64,000 nucleotides of DNA, taken from contig OZ014417.1 in the NCBI GenBank assembly GCA_963965975.1, positions 3,019,821 to 3,083,820 of the forward strand, in the 5' to 3' direction. The position numbers were made by a program, and so were the translations under genes. Source of the stretch: Xestospongia bergquistia. Lineage: Eukaryota; Porifera; Demospongiae; Haplosclerida; Petrosiidae. The notes beneath the pieces were generated by a model. It did no database searches. It was given only the letters and a program-made list of their open reading frames with translations, and was not told where the DNA came from. Below, one piece after another: positions 1-11,170 of this stretch. The stretch's first letter is position 1; every line of letters starts with the position of its first letter.

Positions 1-1222
1 AAAATATATGTAAGTAAGTAAAAGAAGAACATAATTATGTAGCCATGACAGGAATGTATGCATGTACAGTGATCAGAACATCATAACAGACACTAAGTAG
101 CAAAATATAAAGTAGAATAAGAAATGAACATTCAGATAACTGGCTTATATAATGCAAACTGCAGAATTAACAGATCACTTACTATAAGAGTGTGGTCAAA
201 GATGGACAATCAATAAAAGTTGATTGTCATTTTAACACTATTAAAGAGATTGGTTTTTAAATCTATTTTATATTGTTGGCAAAACTATTCTATAATAAAC
301 TATGTCACACTAGTTATTGTACGAAGAGAATGTTATAATAAATACAAACCATTCTAAAGTCTCCTATAAATACAATACAATATAATTTATGATAGTTTAG
401 GGTATCAAGACAGACCCAGTAACATTGTTTATGACTATAATTCAGTTCTTATGCCTTTTTAAAACCTTACTATTGTTCAAGTGTAGCTAATGTGTATTAA
501 AAATGAAAGCATTGACACACTTGGCCAAAGATTTATATGCAGCTGTCTTCTTTATGGCCTAATGTCTTGATAATTAAAGCTCTTTTGTGACCATATTGAT
601 AGACTCTTCTCATGTATTAGCAAAAGAGGAGGATGTAGCTGAATACACTAAAGATATTTGCATTACATAAGACACATATAATCTTATATACACAATATGA
701 TACTATACACAGCTTTTATTTCATACCAACACCATATACTTATATCAATATTAACAAGGGAGTTGACATAGGATAGTTTGGTTTGTTCTTATATAAATAC
801 AGGAGGGAAAACTATAGGATAGGTCAAGCCAAGTACACTCCCTTATAGATACAGTTCAATATCATGTCTGGTTATGTTAACTTAAGTAGTAATTTCATAC
901 ACACATGCAATGTAATAATACACAGAAGCTATTGAAAACCAACATATGTATATACACCAATATCAATCAGGGAGTTTGCATAGAGGATAGACTTAGTTTG
1001 TTCTTATAAAAATTTCTCCAATACACAACTTTATCTTTAACGGACATACTACATATAAATGTAATAATTGAATAATAATAGGTTCAATCAAACATCCATA
1101 CTGTCATTGATTATAATGAGAGTTATTTATTAATTAGTAATAAAATGGGGTATATATTAAAAGAGTGAAATAAGTACATGTAGCTATCAATCAAAATCAT
1201 AATGAATCTGTTATAGTAACAC
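1..1222. other. Non-coding 3' flank of M1
   Basis: No convincing gene. AT-rich sequence downstream of the minus-strand membrane gene. A short sequence around 720-800 recurs in diverged form around 940-1015 (shared blocks such as 'gggagtt' and 'tttgttcttata'). From about 801 onward the sequence is duplicated at about 22543, so the left edge of the M-block duplication lies here. Confidence 0.6.
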
Positions 1223-3930
1223 TTAGTATATACTGTCCATAAAACCAGCCATAATAGCCAAACACAACATCAAAGGTACTATTATAATTATAAAACAAAT
1301 CAATATCGCTGGAATAACAACTAATATAACAACCAAGATCACTGGCCAAAATAAAGCCACTAGAAAAGCATACCAGTTCACTATCAATCCAAATACTAAT
1401 ACAGAAATGTAGTAAAGAATCCAAGCTCTGCCAGACCCAATACTAGCACAGGAAACAAAAAAACCAATTAACACAGCAATATATAGATAGCAAAGAATGA
1501 TATGAACAAGCCTCTTAAAAGGATAACTGAACTTGTAACAAATATTAACATCCATAACAATATCCCAACAGTATGCACGTTTGCGATTGTATTTATTAAG
1601 ATGTTTTGATAGATTTTCTAGTGTTTCTATATATTCTTTTCCTAACTTCTTTAACAGTACAGCTTTCTTCGTAGGAGATTTTAGGCTTTCAAGGATATCT
1701 AAAACAACTTCAATTAGAAATTGCTGTGTCCAATAATGACACACAACAAAGAACATTATTATTCCAAGTATTGGTGTTACATAGCCACATACTATAACAT
1801 ACCACATTTGACCACTAGGACTGTAGTTAATATCAACAGTTGGGGGAGTATTGTAGTTTCCAGATGAAGCATTACTAATGTTCACTAGTGCTGATGCCTC
1901 TATATATTTTTTATTATATTCATTGTAGTATGCACCTCCAATAGCAACAATCATACATATCTGTAGTACCATAAGCCCATAGCTATAGAGAACAAACATT
2001 ACTTGAAATATTGCTCCTTTAAATATGTTCTCTTTGCCACGAATTTTTGCTACTGAATAAACTGTCCCTGTCAAGATAAAAACTCGAGGTATGTATACCA
2101 AACAAAGAGATGAAAAAAAACTAAATATAAATCCAAACCATGTAGTGCCCTTTATCATATGAGGATCATTATTGTTAATAACCAGCTCAGTGCAAAGTTC
2201 AAAAACAGAAAGAGTAAGGCTTAGATAAAACAGTGTCTCTGCAAACAACACACGAAAAATATCAATTAAGGTAGTAACCGACTTTGGGCAACACATGGTA
2301 ACTTCTTCAGCAGTGATATTGTCACTTTGATTTATTCGGTGTTCATCATTGATTTCATTTTCTACACTGCCAACGTTAACAAGATTTGAATCATTCCTTT
2401 TGCAACATAAGCACCTTAAACAACAAGAACGATCTTTATTTTGTCTACATTTCTTCCACTCCTTACAAGTCTTAAAACGATGATGGTAAACATGAAAAAA
2501 CGTATCAAATAATGAGAAAAGCAAACCAGGTCCGCTAAAGATGGTTGCTAAAAGCTTAAACCAATAGTCATAACTGTCATTTCCAGTGACCTTACTTTTA
2601 ATAAGTAGTGCAAAACTTTTAAGGAACAAAACCAAAAAGGATATAAATAATCCCCAGACACAAACTTCTTTAACAGTTGACCCAATAGGAGTTTCAGTGT
2701 AAATATTTCTGAGACTTTTATATATACCTTTCACGCCAAGACTCTGTATTTTCCTGACATGTTTTTCAATAAACACGTGGCTATCCCGACATAAATTCTC
2801 ACAGCAGTCACATTCGAATACAGATATCAGTTTATCACACGAACATGTAGAAAAGCAACAGCAAAAGCATTTTTCAAGATTTGACAATGCTGTAATATCT
2901 TTTTGAATTTTTTTAGCTGGTGTAACTGTGAGTTTACTCATTATATATTTAGGAACTTTTTGTCTTTAGAACTTCACTATTGCTTGTTTTCTTCTTGAAT
3001 TCACTATTCTTGTAAAACAACATATACTTCATCAAAGTTAAAATACTTAGAATGTTCTTCTTTTCTGATACAAATAGCTGTCAATACAAGTAGATCCTCT
3101 TCTACTTCTTATGAAACAAATTCAACTTAATATGTCTTTAAGATGGGCTGCTTCGTTGAACTATCTACAACATCCTTCAAACACCTTATTTATTCAAATT
3201 ATCCACATAACTTTAATAAAACTAGTGGGTTGTAGTGATAATAAATCACAAGCAATGTGTAGGCTACCAAAATGTACTTGATTTAAGATATCTTACTTTC
3301 TTATATATATTTATAGGAAATAATACTACATCATTTGAACTATACCATGTTTTAAGTACTTACGAATACTTAAGATCTGTAAAATTGTAAGACTATAGAT
3401 ATTACTAATATGTATGGTAAGACATATCATAGGAATAATTTATAGGTTTTGGTTAATTAATGATAACATACAATTCTGAACTCAAACTACTTGTATGAAA
3501 TTATAGTGAATAGTACTAGAAACATTATGGTAGCATAACTGTCAATAATAATTGCAAATCTCGTACATGCCCAGTGATACACATCTGAAGATTAACAGGC
3601 TTGAAGCTATAAGGTTGTTGAGTATGATGACCCACTACATCTGTTGAATCAATAAACATGTATAAAAGTAATCAATAAAGGTAAAAGAATAATTAGATCT
3701 TTTATTCAGAAAGGAAGTATCTTGTAGGGGAGTAAATTGACACCAAATGAACAAATTATAATTAATACATTTTGATCTTCTAGAATTGTTGTGTGAACTG
3801 TATAATTTCTAGAAATTTCTGCACAAGGAAACATTTTGACAGCTATAGTAACAATTTATATTCCAGGAAATGCATGAGTCTTACTAAGTCTTCAGTAGTA
3901 ATAATTCCAAGAAAAGGTTTTGGTAAAATT
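801..3930. repeat. M-block, copy 1 of a segmental duplication
   Basis: The stretch from 'acaggagggaaaactatagg' (about 801) to about 3930 recurs at about 22543-25590, collinear and in the same orientation. It carries gene M1 plus both flanks. Identity is very high across the gene and lower in the upstream flank, with small indels. Confidence 0.85.
1223..2941 (-). CDS. Polytopic membrane protein M1, Cys-rich N terminus (unknown family)
   Basis: A single open frame of 572 codons. I do not recognise the family. The cytoplasm-like N terminus has a cysteine cluster (about residues 25-52). Strongly hydrophobic segments follow near residues 93-115 and 127-150, then a second cysteine/basic cluster (about 165-183), then about seven further hydrophobic segments. 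The C terminus is almost continuously hydrophobic for the last 70 residues. A loop before the sixth or seventh segment carries N-x-S/T sites, so it is probably luminal or extracellular. The start ATG is the first in frame and is shared with the duplicate copy, where the encoded protein is interrupted. It could be an orphan receptor, channel or transporter-like protein; no catalytic motif is visible. The uninterrupted frame, against three disruptions in the copy, argues that this one is functional. Confidence 0.8.
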   Translation of the reverse strand: MSKLTVTPAKKIQKDITALSNLEKCFCCCFSTCSCDKLISVFECDCCENLCRDSHVFIEKHVRKIQSLGVKGIYKSLRNIYTETPIGSTVKEVCVWGLFISFLVLFLKSFALLIKSKVTGNDSYDYWFKLLATIFSGPGLLFSLFDTFFHVYHHRFKTCKEWKKCRQNKDRSCCLRCLCCKRNDSNLVNVGSVENEINDEHRINQSDNITAEEVTMCCPKSVTTLIDIFRVLFAETLFYLSLTLSVFELCTELVINNNDPHMIKGTTWFGFIFSFFSSLCLVYIPRVFILTGTVYSVAKIRGKENIFKGAIFQVMFVLYSYGLMVLQICMIVAIGGAYYNEYNKKYIEASALVNISNASSGNYNTPPTVDINYSPSGQMWYVIVCGYVTPILGIIMFFVVCHYWTQQFLIEVVLDILESLKSPTKKAVLLKKLGKEYIETLENLSKHLNKYNRKRAYCWDIVMDVNICYKFSYPFKRLVHIILCYLYIAVLIGFFVSCASIGSGRAWILYYISVLVFGLIVNWYAFLVALFWPVILVVILVVIPAILICFIIIIVPLMLCLAIMAGFMDSIY

Positions 3931-4163
3931 AATTTCTTGCAACTAAACATGACAGCCCAGTGGGACAGTCTGAACCTTGGACCACTGCTTTAATATTTAT
4001 TGTTTAGGCTGTAGTATTAACAAATGCTGATCTTGGAATGTTCTACTGGGTTTCCACATTCAACATTTAATTTTAGGGTTTAGGTTGTAGGGATCACTAT
4101 TACAATATACTGATCTCAGACTGTGTCACTGGGCCTATGTATTTCACATTCAATATTTAGGTT
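2942..4163. other. Upstream flank of M1 with ~80-90-bp tandem repeats at its end
   Basis: No intact gene. It presumably includes the M1 promoter, but I see no unambiguous TATA or initiator. About 3990-4210 holds roughly three diverged units of 75-90 bp, each with a core like 'gtagggatca' and 'cacattcaatattta'. The last unit leads directly into the start of block R1 at a TTAA (4164-4167). Confidence 0.55.
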
Positions 4164-4521
4164 TTAAGGTGTAGGGATCAGTATTATGTTCATATCAAAT
4201 TGCACTGATAGACTTTCCTACTAAACATAATATCCTGTAAAAGATGAACAATGTTCCTGATAGACTTGAGGAGGCAGCAAACTGTTTCTTGACATTGGAA
4301 AGTCAGGAAAAAGCTGCTACAAATGAAATTTCCCTTATCAGTAAATTGAGAAACAAATAATATGTGACTACAAATTATTGAATGTATTTGAAAAGATAAA
4401 TTAAAAATACAAGGTGAACAACAACAACAACAGCATAATGCGGAACAAGTCATCATATTAATAATACATTGTACTATTCTATTATTGCATACACTAATAA
4501 TTGTGTGAATTATTCATTTTA

Positions 4522-5215
4522 CTAAGATGATGGATCAAGTTGAAGAGATATAGGTGTGTTGGCTTTAATGTCAACAGGATATAGTTCATCAACAATACGA
4601 GGAACTCACAATTAAACAAAAGGCAACTGTTGCTAATCATACATACATACTAAGTATTCCTCTTCTAGGTTGATAGATACACAGACATTGCGCCTACTCT
4701 GTTACTCTAAAGGATCAGACACGACTAACCAACCACACTGAGCTTCAGCATAACCTACAATTATAATAGAAAATAAAGAGCAGTAATTAGTACCTCATAA
4801 ATGTAACAATGTAAATATTATTATATACACTTAACATAATAGTCAACTTTTCTATACCTTTTGTGCATCTTTTCATAATCTTAACTTGACAAACAGTATT
4901 TAGTAATAATACTCATCGAAAACTATATACTAAGACAACTAAATTACCAACTGGAGGTCTCAAAACACTGTTGCCTAATTTCAGGTATATTAGACTGCTG
5001 TAAGATATGAGAGAGAGAGATACAGGGAGAGAGAGTGTGTTATACAATCATTAAAATCAAATCCCTATTGGATAAAAATGACAGGATTTATCAAATGTAA
5101 CAAGTTGAGACATAACAGAGTTGCGAGCAAAGAGTCGTCTACCAGTCTTGACAAACTCTTAGCATGCGCAGTAGCTGCTGCCTTCTTTCTGCCATATATT
5201 GTGGATCGTTCTGTA
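4522..5215 (-). pseudogene. RAB3GAP2-like gene fragment, copy A
   Basis: RAB3GAP2 is the non-catalytic subunit of the Rab3 GTPase-activating complex. On the minus strand an exon ending at 4858 encodes a segment like the family's 'LSP..LA...D.FGRV.LLD' region. It splices in phase 1 across 4755-4857 to exon 4651-4754, which begins KGYAEAQCGW (family pattern WKGYRDAQ.GW). The fossil has a TGA where the FGRV arginine is expected and a TAA a few codons after the GW. A 1-nt indel then follows relative to copy D before the 'PRRGILE'-like motif. A third exon (4522-4604) follows. An upstream piece near 5100-5215 reads as a basic/Ala-rich segment. The family assignment is by remembered motif pattern, not by search. 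Confidence 0.6.
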
Positions 5216-6305
5216 CAAGTAAGGTATCTGAATGAAAGAGAGGGAAATGGAGTTTAAAACTGGAAAATAATCTACCCACTTTTAGACCTGTTCATCTCTA
5301 TATTAAACTTAGAAATATATTATCCTTTAATGCTGCTTCTTACCCATACTGACACTGGGACAATTAAAAAAGGGATTAAAAAGTAAAGACCCGCCTACTT
5401 TAATGAAGATCCGAGGGAATTACTGGATTTGTGTCAATGGTCCAGTTCACTGCAATACCAGAGGACCAACATTAGACAAATGGTTGATCTTCAAACACAT
5501 CTCCTGTATTGATCAGGTCTGGGAGACAATAAGTCAATGATGAAAATTATTATGGAAGTGTCTAGAGTGTTGGTAATAGAACGTCATAACTTAATGTGAA
5601 ATTAAAATTATACTCCTGACCCTAAACATTGGAACCTAAATGTATTACTTTCACATTAAAGTATGGCATCCATTACTGGCACTTTTAAAAACAGTATGTA
5701 ACTATTACTACTGTATAGGACATATACTATAGCCAGTAATAATTATATATAAACAATTCACTCATTAATTTCTACAGTTTGTTACATGTAATGATATACA
5801 TGTACATGTACATACAATGTATTATAGTCTTCTATTAACCAGCTTCATTCTCTGTTACTGGAGCAGATATCATAGATGTAAAGGACTATGGTACAGCTCC
5901 TATTGAATAATGAGTCTAGAGATAGGGTTACTATAGCAACAGTTGTCATAGTAACAAGGTGGTTAATTAATAATAACTTACAACATTCTGTACAAGTGAA
6001 GTATTTGGTAAAAGAGAGGGAAATGGAACTTAACATAGGAACATAATCTAGCTATTATCAGACCTGTTCATCTTTCTATTAAACTTACAAGTTGTCTATT
6101 AACGCTGCTTCTTACCCATACTGACACTGGGACAATTAAAAAAAGGGTTAAAAAGTAAAGACCCGCCTACTTTAATGAAGATTCACAGGGTTTTACTGGA
6201 TTTATGTCAATGGTCCAGTTCACTGCAATGCCAGAGGACCAACGTTAGGCAAATGGTTGATCTTCAAACATATATCCTGTATTGATAAGGTTTGGAAGAC
6301 AATAA
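5209..6305. repeat. Internal direct repeat in R1 (5209-5535 and 5993-6305)
   Basis: Two ~320-bp segments share 'ttctgtacaagt', 'gagagggaaatgga', 'acccatactgacactgggac' and 'taaagacccgcctacttta' in the same order, with point differences. A shorter third copy of the first ~70 bp lies at about 9725-9800. The sequence between them includes a 63-codon minus-strand frame without recognisable features. Just beyond, at 6308-6403 on the minus strand, is a 31-codon open segment that could be another decayed exon. Confidence 0.7.
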
Positions 6306-7380
6306 AGTCAGAATATGGTATCTGGTGAACTGGGAGCTACTGCTTTTAAATTGTCGACAATGAAAGTGAATCCAAATTCTTCAGACCCAAACTTTAAAGT
6401 GATATGTGTTTATACTACAGCAGAAGAAGATAATTCCTTATATATGCGAGACAATATGATATAAAATTGATGCAGAGACTCATGCTTAGAGGTATGCTTG
6501 TCATGTTGAGGACACTGGAATGGAATAAAGGTAATCCAAAATTTAAAGAGTAATTGCATTATTCTCTAAAGACCAACGTTTTGTTTATTTTTAATATTTC
6601 GTGTAGACTGGTCCCATCAATTTTGTTTGAAAAAAATTATTAATGCAGAGATGAGTATTGGATGAAAATAGTATTGACAGTATAAACACATGTTATGACT
6701 ACAAAGTCAATAAAATTGTTGTGACAAAATGTACTATCAGTACACTCCATTTATACCAGTATCTATTCATTGTCACAAATTATATAACTATTAATAATGC
6801 TCCTAAATAGGTGGAGTTCTAGTTAATTATTATGCTATATACCACATGTGGGAATATGCAATCTAATAGAAAACTCTTGTTATCTAGTAAGTGGCTGTAA
6901 TAAGACCTATATTAACTCAACTATATTAACTGATCATCTCAGCAATTATTGTCCTTAAAACAAGATACTTTCTAGTGGTCTCTATGTCATCATGTGACTA
7001 TAGTACTAATTGTAACATTATGACCTGTTGTATTTATTCTCATCACATTGGTGACTAATCCTACCATTGTCCAGATAATTTTGTCTAGAAGACATGTTGT
7101 GTGTATCATCAAGTCGTGACATTTGTCTTATCACCAATATCAACCAGTTGAGTACAACATCATTTGGCCACACCCAATTCCATTGACCATAAACTGCACT
7201 CTTGTACCACAAATGCCTAATACTGTCTATACTTTAAAATGTATCATTTAATAAGATTCCAATTAAACTGTTTTATTGCCAAACTTTACATTTTTATATT
7301 TACTATAAATAAAATTGTATATTTGTTATTTAGACATGTTACTACATTACATGTTAATCTATTGCTACTAATATATCATC

Positions 7381-7503
7381 AAGTAGTAACACTTAATATA
7401 CAGAGAGGAAGATCTTTGAGTTGGAAGGTGACAGTGATTATGCAGTCTCTCAGATCTGTATGGATCTCATCCAGTTTGTTGATATCTTGTGAGAGTACTG
7501 AAC
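7381..7503 (-). pseudogene. Possible coiled-coil exon remnant
   Basis: The minus strand is open over about 40 codons with heptad-like hydrophobic spacing (SQDINKLDEIHTDLRDC and on) and ends in a stop. It lies in the same orientation as the coiled-coil exons at 10.4-11.2 kb and may belong to the same fossil gene. No splice site is certain. The same sequence is in R2 at about 15926-16048. Confidence 0.35.
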
Positions 7504-8247
7504 TTTGTAAATATACAACAAACATTTATTTTAATGATTAAAAGCAATAATAAAATAATTGCCTGAAAAAAGTTAATTAAAAATAACGCTGACACAGAAA
7601 TTAAAATTTCAATTTGTGAAGAGTTCAATCAAAGAAGGTCTCCATAGAATCTATTACTAGATCATCAGCACACGACTAGCGAGGAACGGCAAACGTGTGA
7701 CATATCACTATGGCGGGGAAAATATGACATTATGGCGGGAAAACATAACAGCATCACACGCGTTCAGCAAAAACCTTACAAGAACAGAAAAACACTTAAT
7801 AGGTTTTTAATTTAATTATTAAAATTAATTAAATAATTTAGCTTTTTGTTAAAAAATATTAATGATAATATGATCTAAAGAATTAGTAATATGACGATAC
7901 AATAGATGTAAGAAAATTAATAAGAATTCATTCAGTATGATTGTACTTGTTTAGTAGTGATAAAAATTGAATTCTAAACTGATTCACTTTTCAAAGTTAC
8001 ATTAAATCTAGAATTGAAATTTCTAAGTTGGTGATTAGACAATCAAGTTAAAATATAACTGAAATTAAGATAATTGACTTTGACAAATTTTAGTGAAAAA
8101 TGTTTTTTTGAGAAGTTCAATATAATAAATTAAAAAGAATATACTAACAAACTATTAAAAAACATGAAAAAACTACAATAAAAAAAATAACTTAAAATAA
8201 GACAGTTTCAGTAGTTGAAAGTCCCCAAGAGTCCAGTCACTCCACAA

Positions 8248-9208
8248 GTAGAGAACATAGAGAAAGAGAGAGATAGTTGTAACAACTGGATTGCTAAAGA
8301 ATGAATGAAATGGATGGATGGAGAGATAGCTCACCTTCTTCAACAGTGCTGCTCCTGCAAGGAAAGAAAAAAAGTAGTTATTAACTGAACTGGTGGAGAC
8401 AATGAATGGATAGAGAGTGAAGAGAGACAGAGGAAGTGAAAAGGGACCACCAACACATACACACACAGCACACACACACGCACCCTAGAAGATCAGAGCT
8501 CCTCCCCGCCACCTGGCGGCCTAGGATATTATAAAAAATTTTTTTAGGCCGCCAGGCGGCAGGGAGGAGATGATTAATAGGATTTGTATGAGTGTGTGTA
8601 TAATGTATGGGCTGAATAGCCCAAAATAAAATAAAAATAAAAAGAAGAGGAAAGAAGGTTTGAAGGAAGACAGAAGAGACCAGGCAGGAGAGCGACTCAT
8701 CTTTTACATCCAGAGAACGTCAGAGAAGAACAGTCAAGAACATCAGAGAAGAACCGTCATGAGAACATCAGAGAACAGCCAAGAACATCAGAAGACACAG
8801 AGAAGCACAGTCAAGAAACTCATCATCAGAAGATATCAAAGAACAGTCAAGATCAACAGAGAACATCGGAGAAGAACAGTCGAGTCCTGTGGGAACGAAG
8901 AGAGAGGAAAAATTTATTTTAAAATTCAAAAAATCAATTGACAAAAATTAAAAAATAAAAAGTTTGAGAACAAAAGAAAAACAAATAAAAAAACAAAAAG
9001 AAAATAAACAGATAAAGATGACATAACTAAAATAAAAGATGATCCAGTGACGAGAGGTTATCCAACGATGAGACGAGTTGATCCAACGAAGTACGAGATA
9101 ATCCAACGATGAGGCGAATCGTAGAGAACATAGAGGAAGAAAGAGAGAGTTACTTGTAACAACTGCAAGATAGATGTGAGATGGATGGATAGAGAGATAA
9201 CTCACCTT
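8248..9208. repeat. LTR-like direct repeats bounding a low-complexity core
   Basis: About 90-bp direct repeats at 8248-8337 and 9121-9208 start GTAGAGAACATAGA and end CTCACCTT. They bound about 780 bp that contains an AC-rich run, a GC-rich hairpin (8499-8569), a purine-rich run of 'cagagaagaacagtcaagaa' repeats (8700-8890) and four ~21-bp units of the type 'gatccaacgatgagacgagt' (9041-9120). Open frames on either strand here are compositional. The layout resembles a small non-autonomous terminal-repeat element, but no primer-binding site or polypurine tract is clear. Confidence 0.5.
8499..8569. repeat. GC-rich inverted repeat (hairpin), copy in R1
   Basis: 25-nt arms at 8499-8523 and 8545-8569 (left arm begins CTCCTCCCCGCC, right arm ends GGCAGGGAGGAG) pair with two mismatches around a 21-nt AT-rich loop. 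Strikingly GC-rich against the AT-rich surroundings. Confidence 0.85.
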
Positions 9209-9302
9209 ATAATTAAAGTATGGAAAATGGAGTACTTTTATATTATCAAGAAATCTCGTCATGCTTGAAATTGACAACCAGGCAACACAAGCTTGTGACA
9301 AA

Positions 9303-9314
9303 TTTGGCGGGAAA
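9303..9314. promoter_or_regulatory. E2F-like site TTTGGCGGGAAA
   Basis: Perfect match to the E2F/DP consensus style TTTSSCGGGAAA. Related GGCGGGAAA words occur near 7710 and 7735, and the same site is in R2 at 17869-17880. No intact gene lies nearby to be regulated, so function is doubtful. Confidence 0.25.
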
Positions 9315-9826
9315 CAAGTACACGCGTGATCAACATTAATTGATTTTTAATTGATTTGATTAACAACTAATTGAAATCTTCAAATATACAAATATTTTTA
9401 ACATTCTACAAGTTATTAGTAGAAAGAAATATAGTTTTTAAGCAATGTGTATATATAATTAAAGGTATAATATATTCTATCAGAGACTTCCAAACTAAAT
9501 AGTTTAGCAGTTTCAGCATTTTCTATAACAATATATGGAAGAAAGAAGGCAGCAGCTTCTGCTAAGGGTTGAAAAATGAGAAATCAAATGACTTCCATTT
9601 AATTGTCATAGGTAAGTACATATAATACAACTGGTGTGATAATATTGTGTCTAAGTTATCTCTTCAGCCATTTGAACATTTGAACATAGCTGTCTCCTTC
9701 ATATCTACACTACTTTCATTAATTCATAATATTGTGAACCATTCTGTACAAGTGAGGTTATCAGAATGAAAAAAAGGGAAATGGAATTTAAAACATACAA
9801 TTTTTCTTTCTTTATAAGCAAATTAC

Positions 9827-9866
9827 ATATACATGTACATGTACCTAGGTACATGTACATGTATAT
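9827..9866. repeat. 40-bp perfect palindrome and TACATGTAC-rich array
   Basis: Perfect dyad centred between 9846 and 9847 (core GTACCTAGGTAC, extending through repeated TACATGTAC to ATAT ends). It opens a diverged array of roughly 60-bp units up to about 10190, each with words such as 'cctattgagg', 'agcttc.atac' and 'attaccatatta' plus ACATGTAC palindromes. The R2 copy of the palindrome is at 18393-18432. Confidence 0.85.
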
Positions 9867-10410
9867 ATGGTAATATTTATATGCAAGCTACCTTCAATAG
9901 GTACATGTATATGTAATATGGCATCCAAGACACTCTTGATAGCTATTGAGGGCAGCTTCCATACCGTTATTACCATATTAAACGTACATGTGCACCTACT
10001 GAGGCTAGTTTCCATACTGTACTGCATATACATGTACATGTACACCTATTGAGGATAGCTTGTATACTATCATTACCAGATTACATAAATATGTATACCA
10101 TTACTACCATATTACATGTACAAGTACATGTACTTAATGAGGGTAGCTTCAATACCTTTATTACCATATTATATATACCTATTGAGGTTTGGTTCAAATG
10201 TAGACAGTTTCTTTTGAAATTCTTTATTATTTCTTAGAGAACTCTACAACATTTTGATATAATTTTTTCTATTTTAGTAAAGTGATGTGTTTGTGATGTA
10301 TGTGAGATAGAAAATAACCTGAAAAGACTAGAATGATAGTTCTGAACCATGAGAATCAAATAGGACCAGAATGAAACATGGTAATGAATCATTACTAGCA
10401 ACACACTTAC

Positions 10411-11170
10411 CTTATGTTGGTCATTCTTCATGGTAGCATACTTCACTAACTGGTTCTCTAGTGCTGTGATATGATCTTTACATTCTACGAGTTCTCATTC
10501 CTTGGTGCCCAGGACTGAGTCTTTACGCTCTAGAACAGAATATAATTTTCTATTGTCTCTTTTAGTTCTGTTAGTCTCTTGTCATTGGATGGGTCAGATG
10601 TCAAATAAATGGACAAACGTAATGTTGAATGGATGTATAGTATGTTAAATGGATGTATGGTATGTTGAATGGATGTATGATTTGTTAAATGGATTCATAG
10701 TAGAACATAACAAATGATGAAATGGATTAAGATTTTAACCACACCCACCAAATTTACGACTTCTAACGTTTCCTTTCCACTTTCATATTGTTTTAATTTT
10801 CCTTCTAATCATTTGACGTGCCCCTCCCATTGTGCAGAGACTCATTCTAAATTAGTTTGAAAACATTTGTTCTCCTCTTACAAAGCAACATCAACTTCAG
10901 ATAATCCCTACAGAAACAATGCAGTCAGATCATGTGAACAGATCTTGATAAACTATAACTAACCACTCACATAATGAGAGAAGTACAAGGTATATATATT
11001 ACTACATGTATTGAGACATCTATGTACATGTACATGCATAGTTGATAAGAATATTAAAATAGCAACAAAGGCACCAATATAACTATACCTGTATATCAGA
11101 TTCTGAAAACCAGAATTACCAGTAGTTCCTATAGATGTATTCTCCTTTGCAGAACTAGTCTTGTAAGGTC
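10411..11170 (-). pseudogene. Coiled-coil protein fossil exons, copy in R1
   Basis: Three minus-strand exon remnants. (1) About 11170-11089 is a 25-codon open stretch ending at a GTATAG donor. (2) 10907 to about 10735, after a TTTCTGTAG acceptor, reads as a Lys/Glu-rich heptad protein (for example LEGKLKQYESGKETLEVVN) interrupted by TAA, TGA and TGA. (3) About 10600-10411 ends LENQLVKYATMKNDQHK at a perfect GTAAGTG donor and carries one TGA and a 1-nt frameshift. The clean splice sites and coherent frames show a once-coding gene; the stops are shared with R2. I do not recognise the parent; it resembles golgin or CCDC-type coiled coils. Confidence 0.6.

Noticed and set aside
7018-7212. Minus-strand 64-codon frame, duplicated at 15563-15757
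   Set aside because: Identical in both copies only because the duplication is recent; no motif or splice support, so not called as a gene.
8660-8941. Plus-strand 93-codon frame (and its R2 copy at 17223-17507)
   Set aside because: Entirely built from purine-rich ~20-bp repeats; composition explains the frame and it changes length by codon-sized repeats between copies.
8948-9301. Minus-strand 117-codon frame
   Set aside because: Crosses an A-rich stretch, 21-bp repeats and the LTR-like repeat; no protein-like domain.
9845-10237. Several 60-70-codon frames on both strands
   Set aside because: Artefacts of the palindromic ACATGTAC array, which is open on both strands.
10735-10907. Stop-codon recoding or selenoprotein reading of the TGA codons
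   Set aside because: A TAA is also present, frameshifts occur in neighbouring exons, and no SECIS-like element was seen; decay is simpler.
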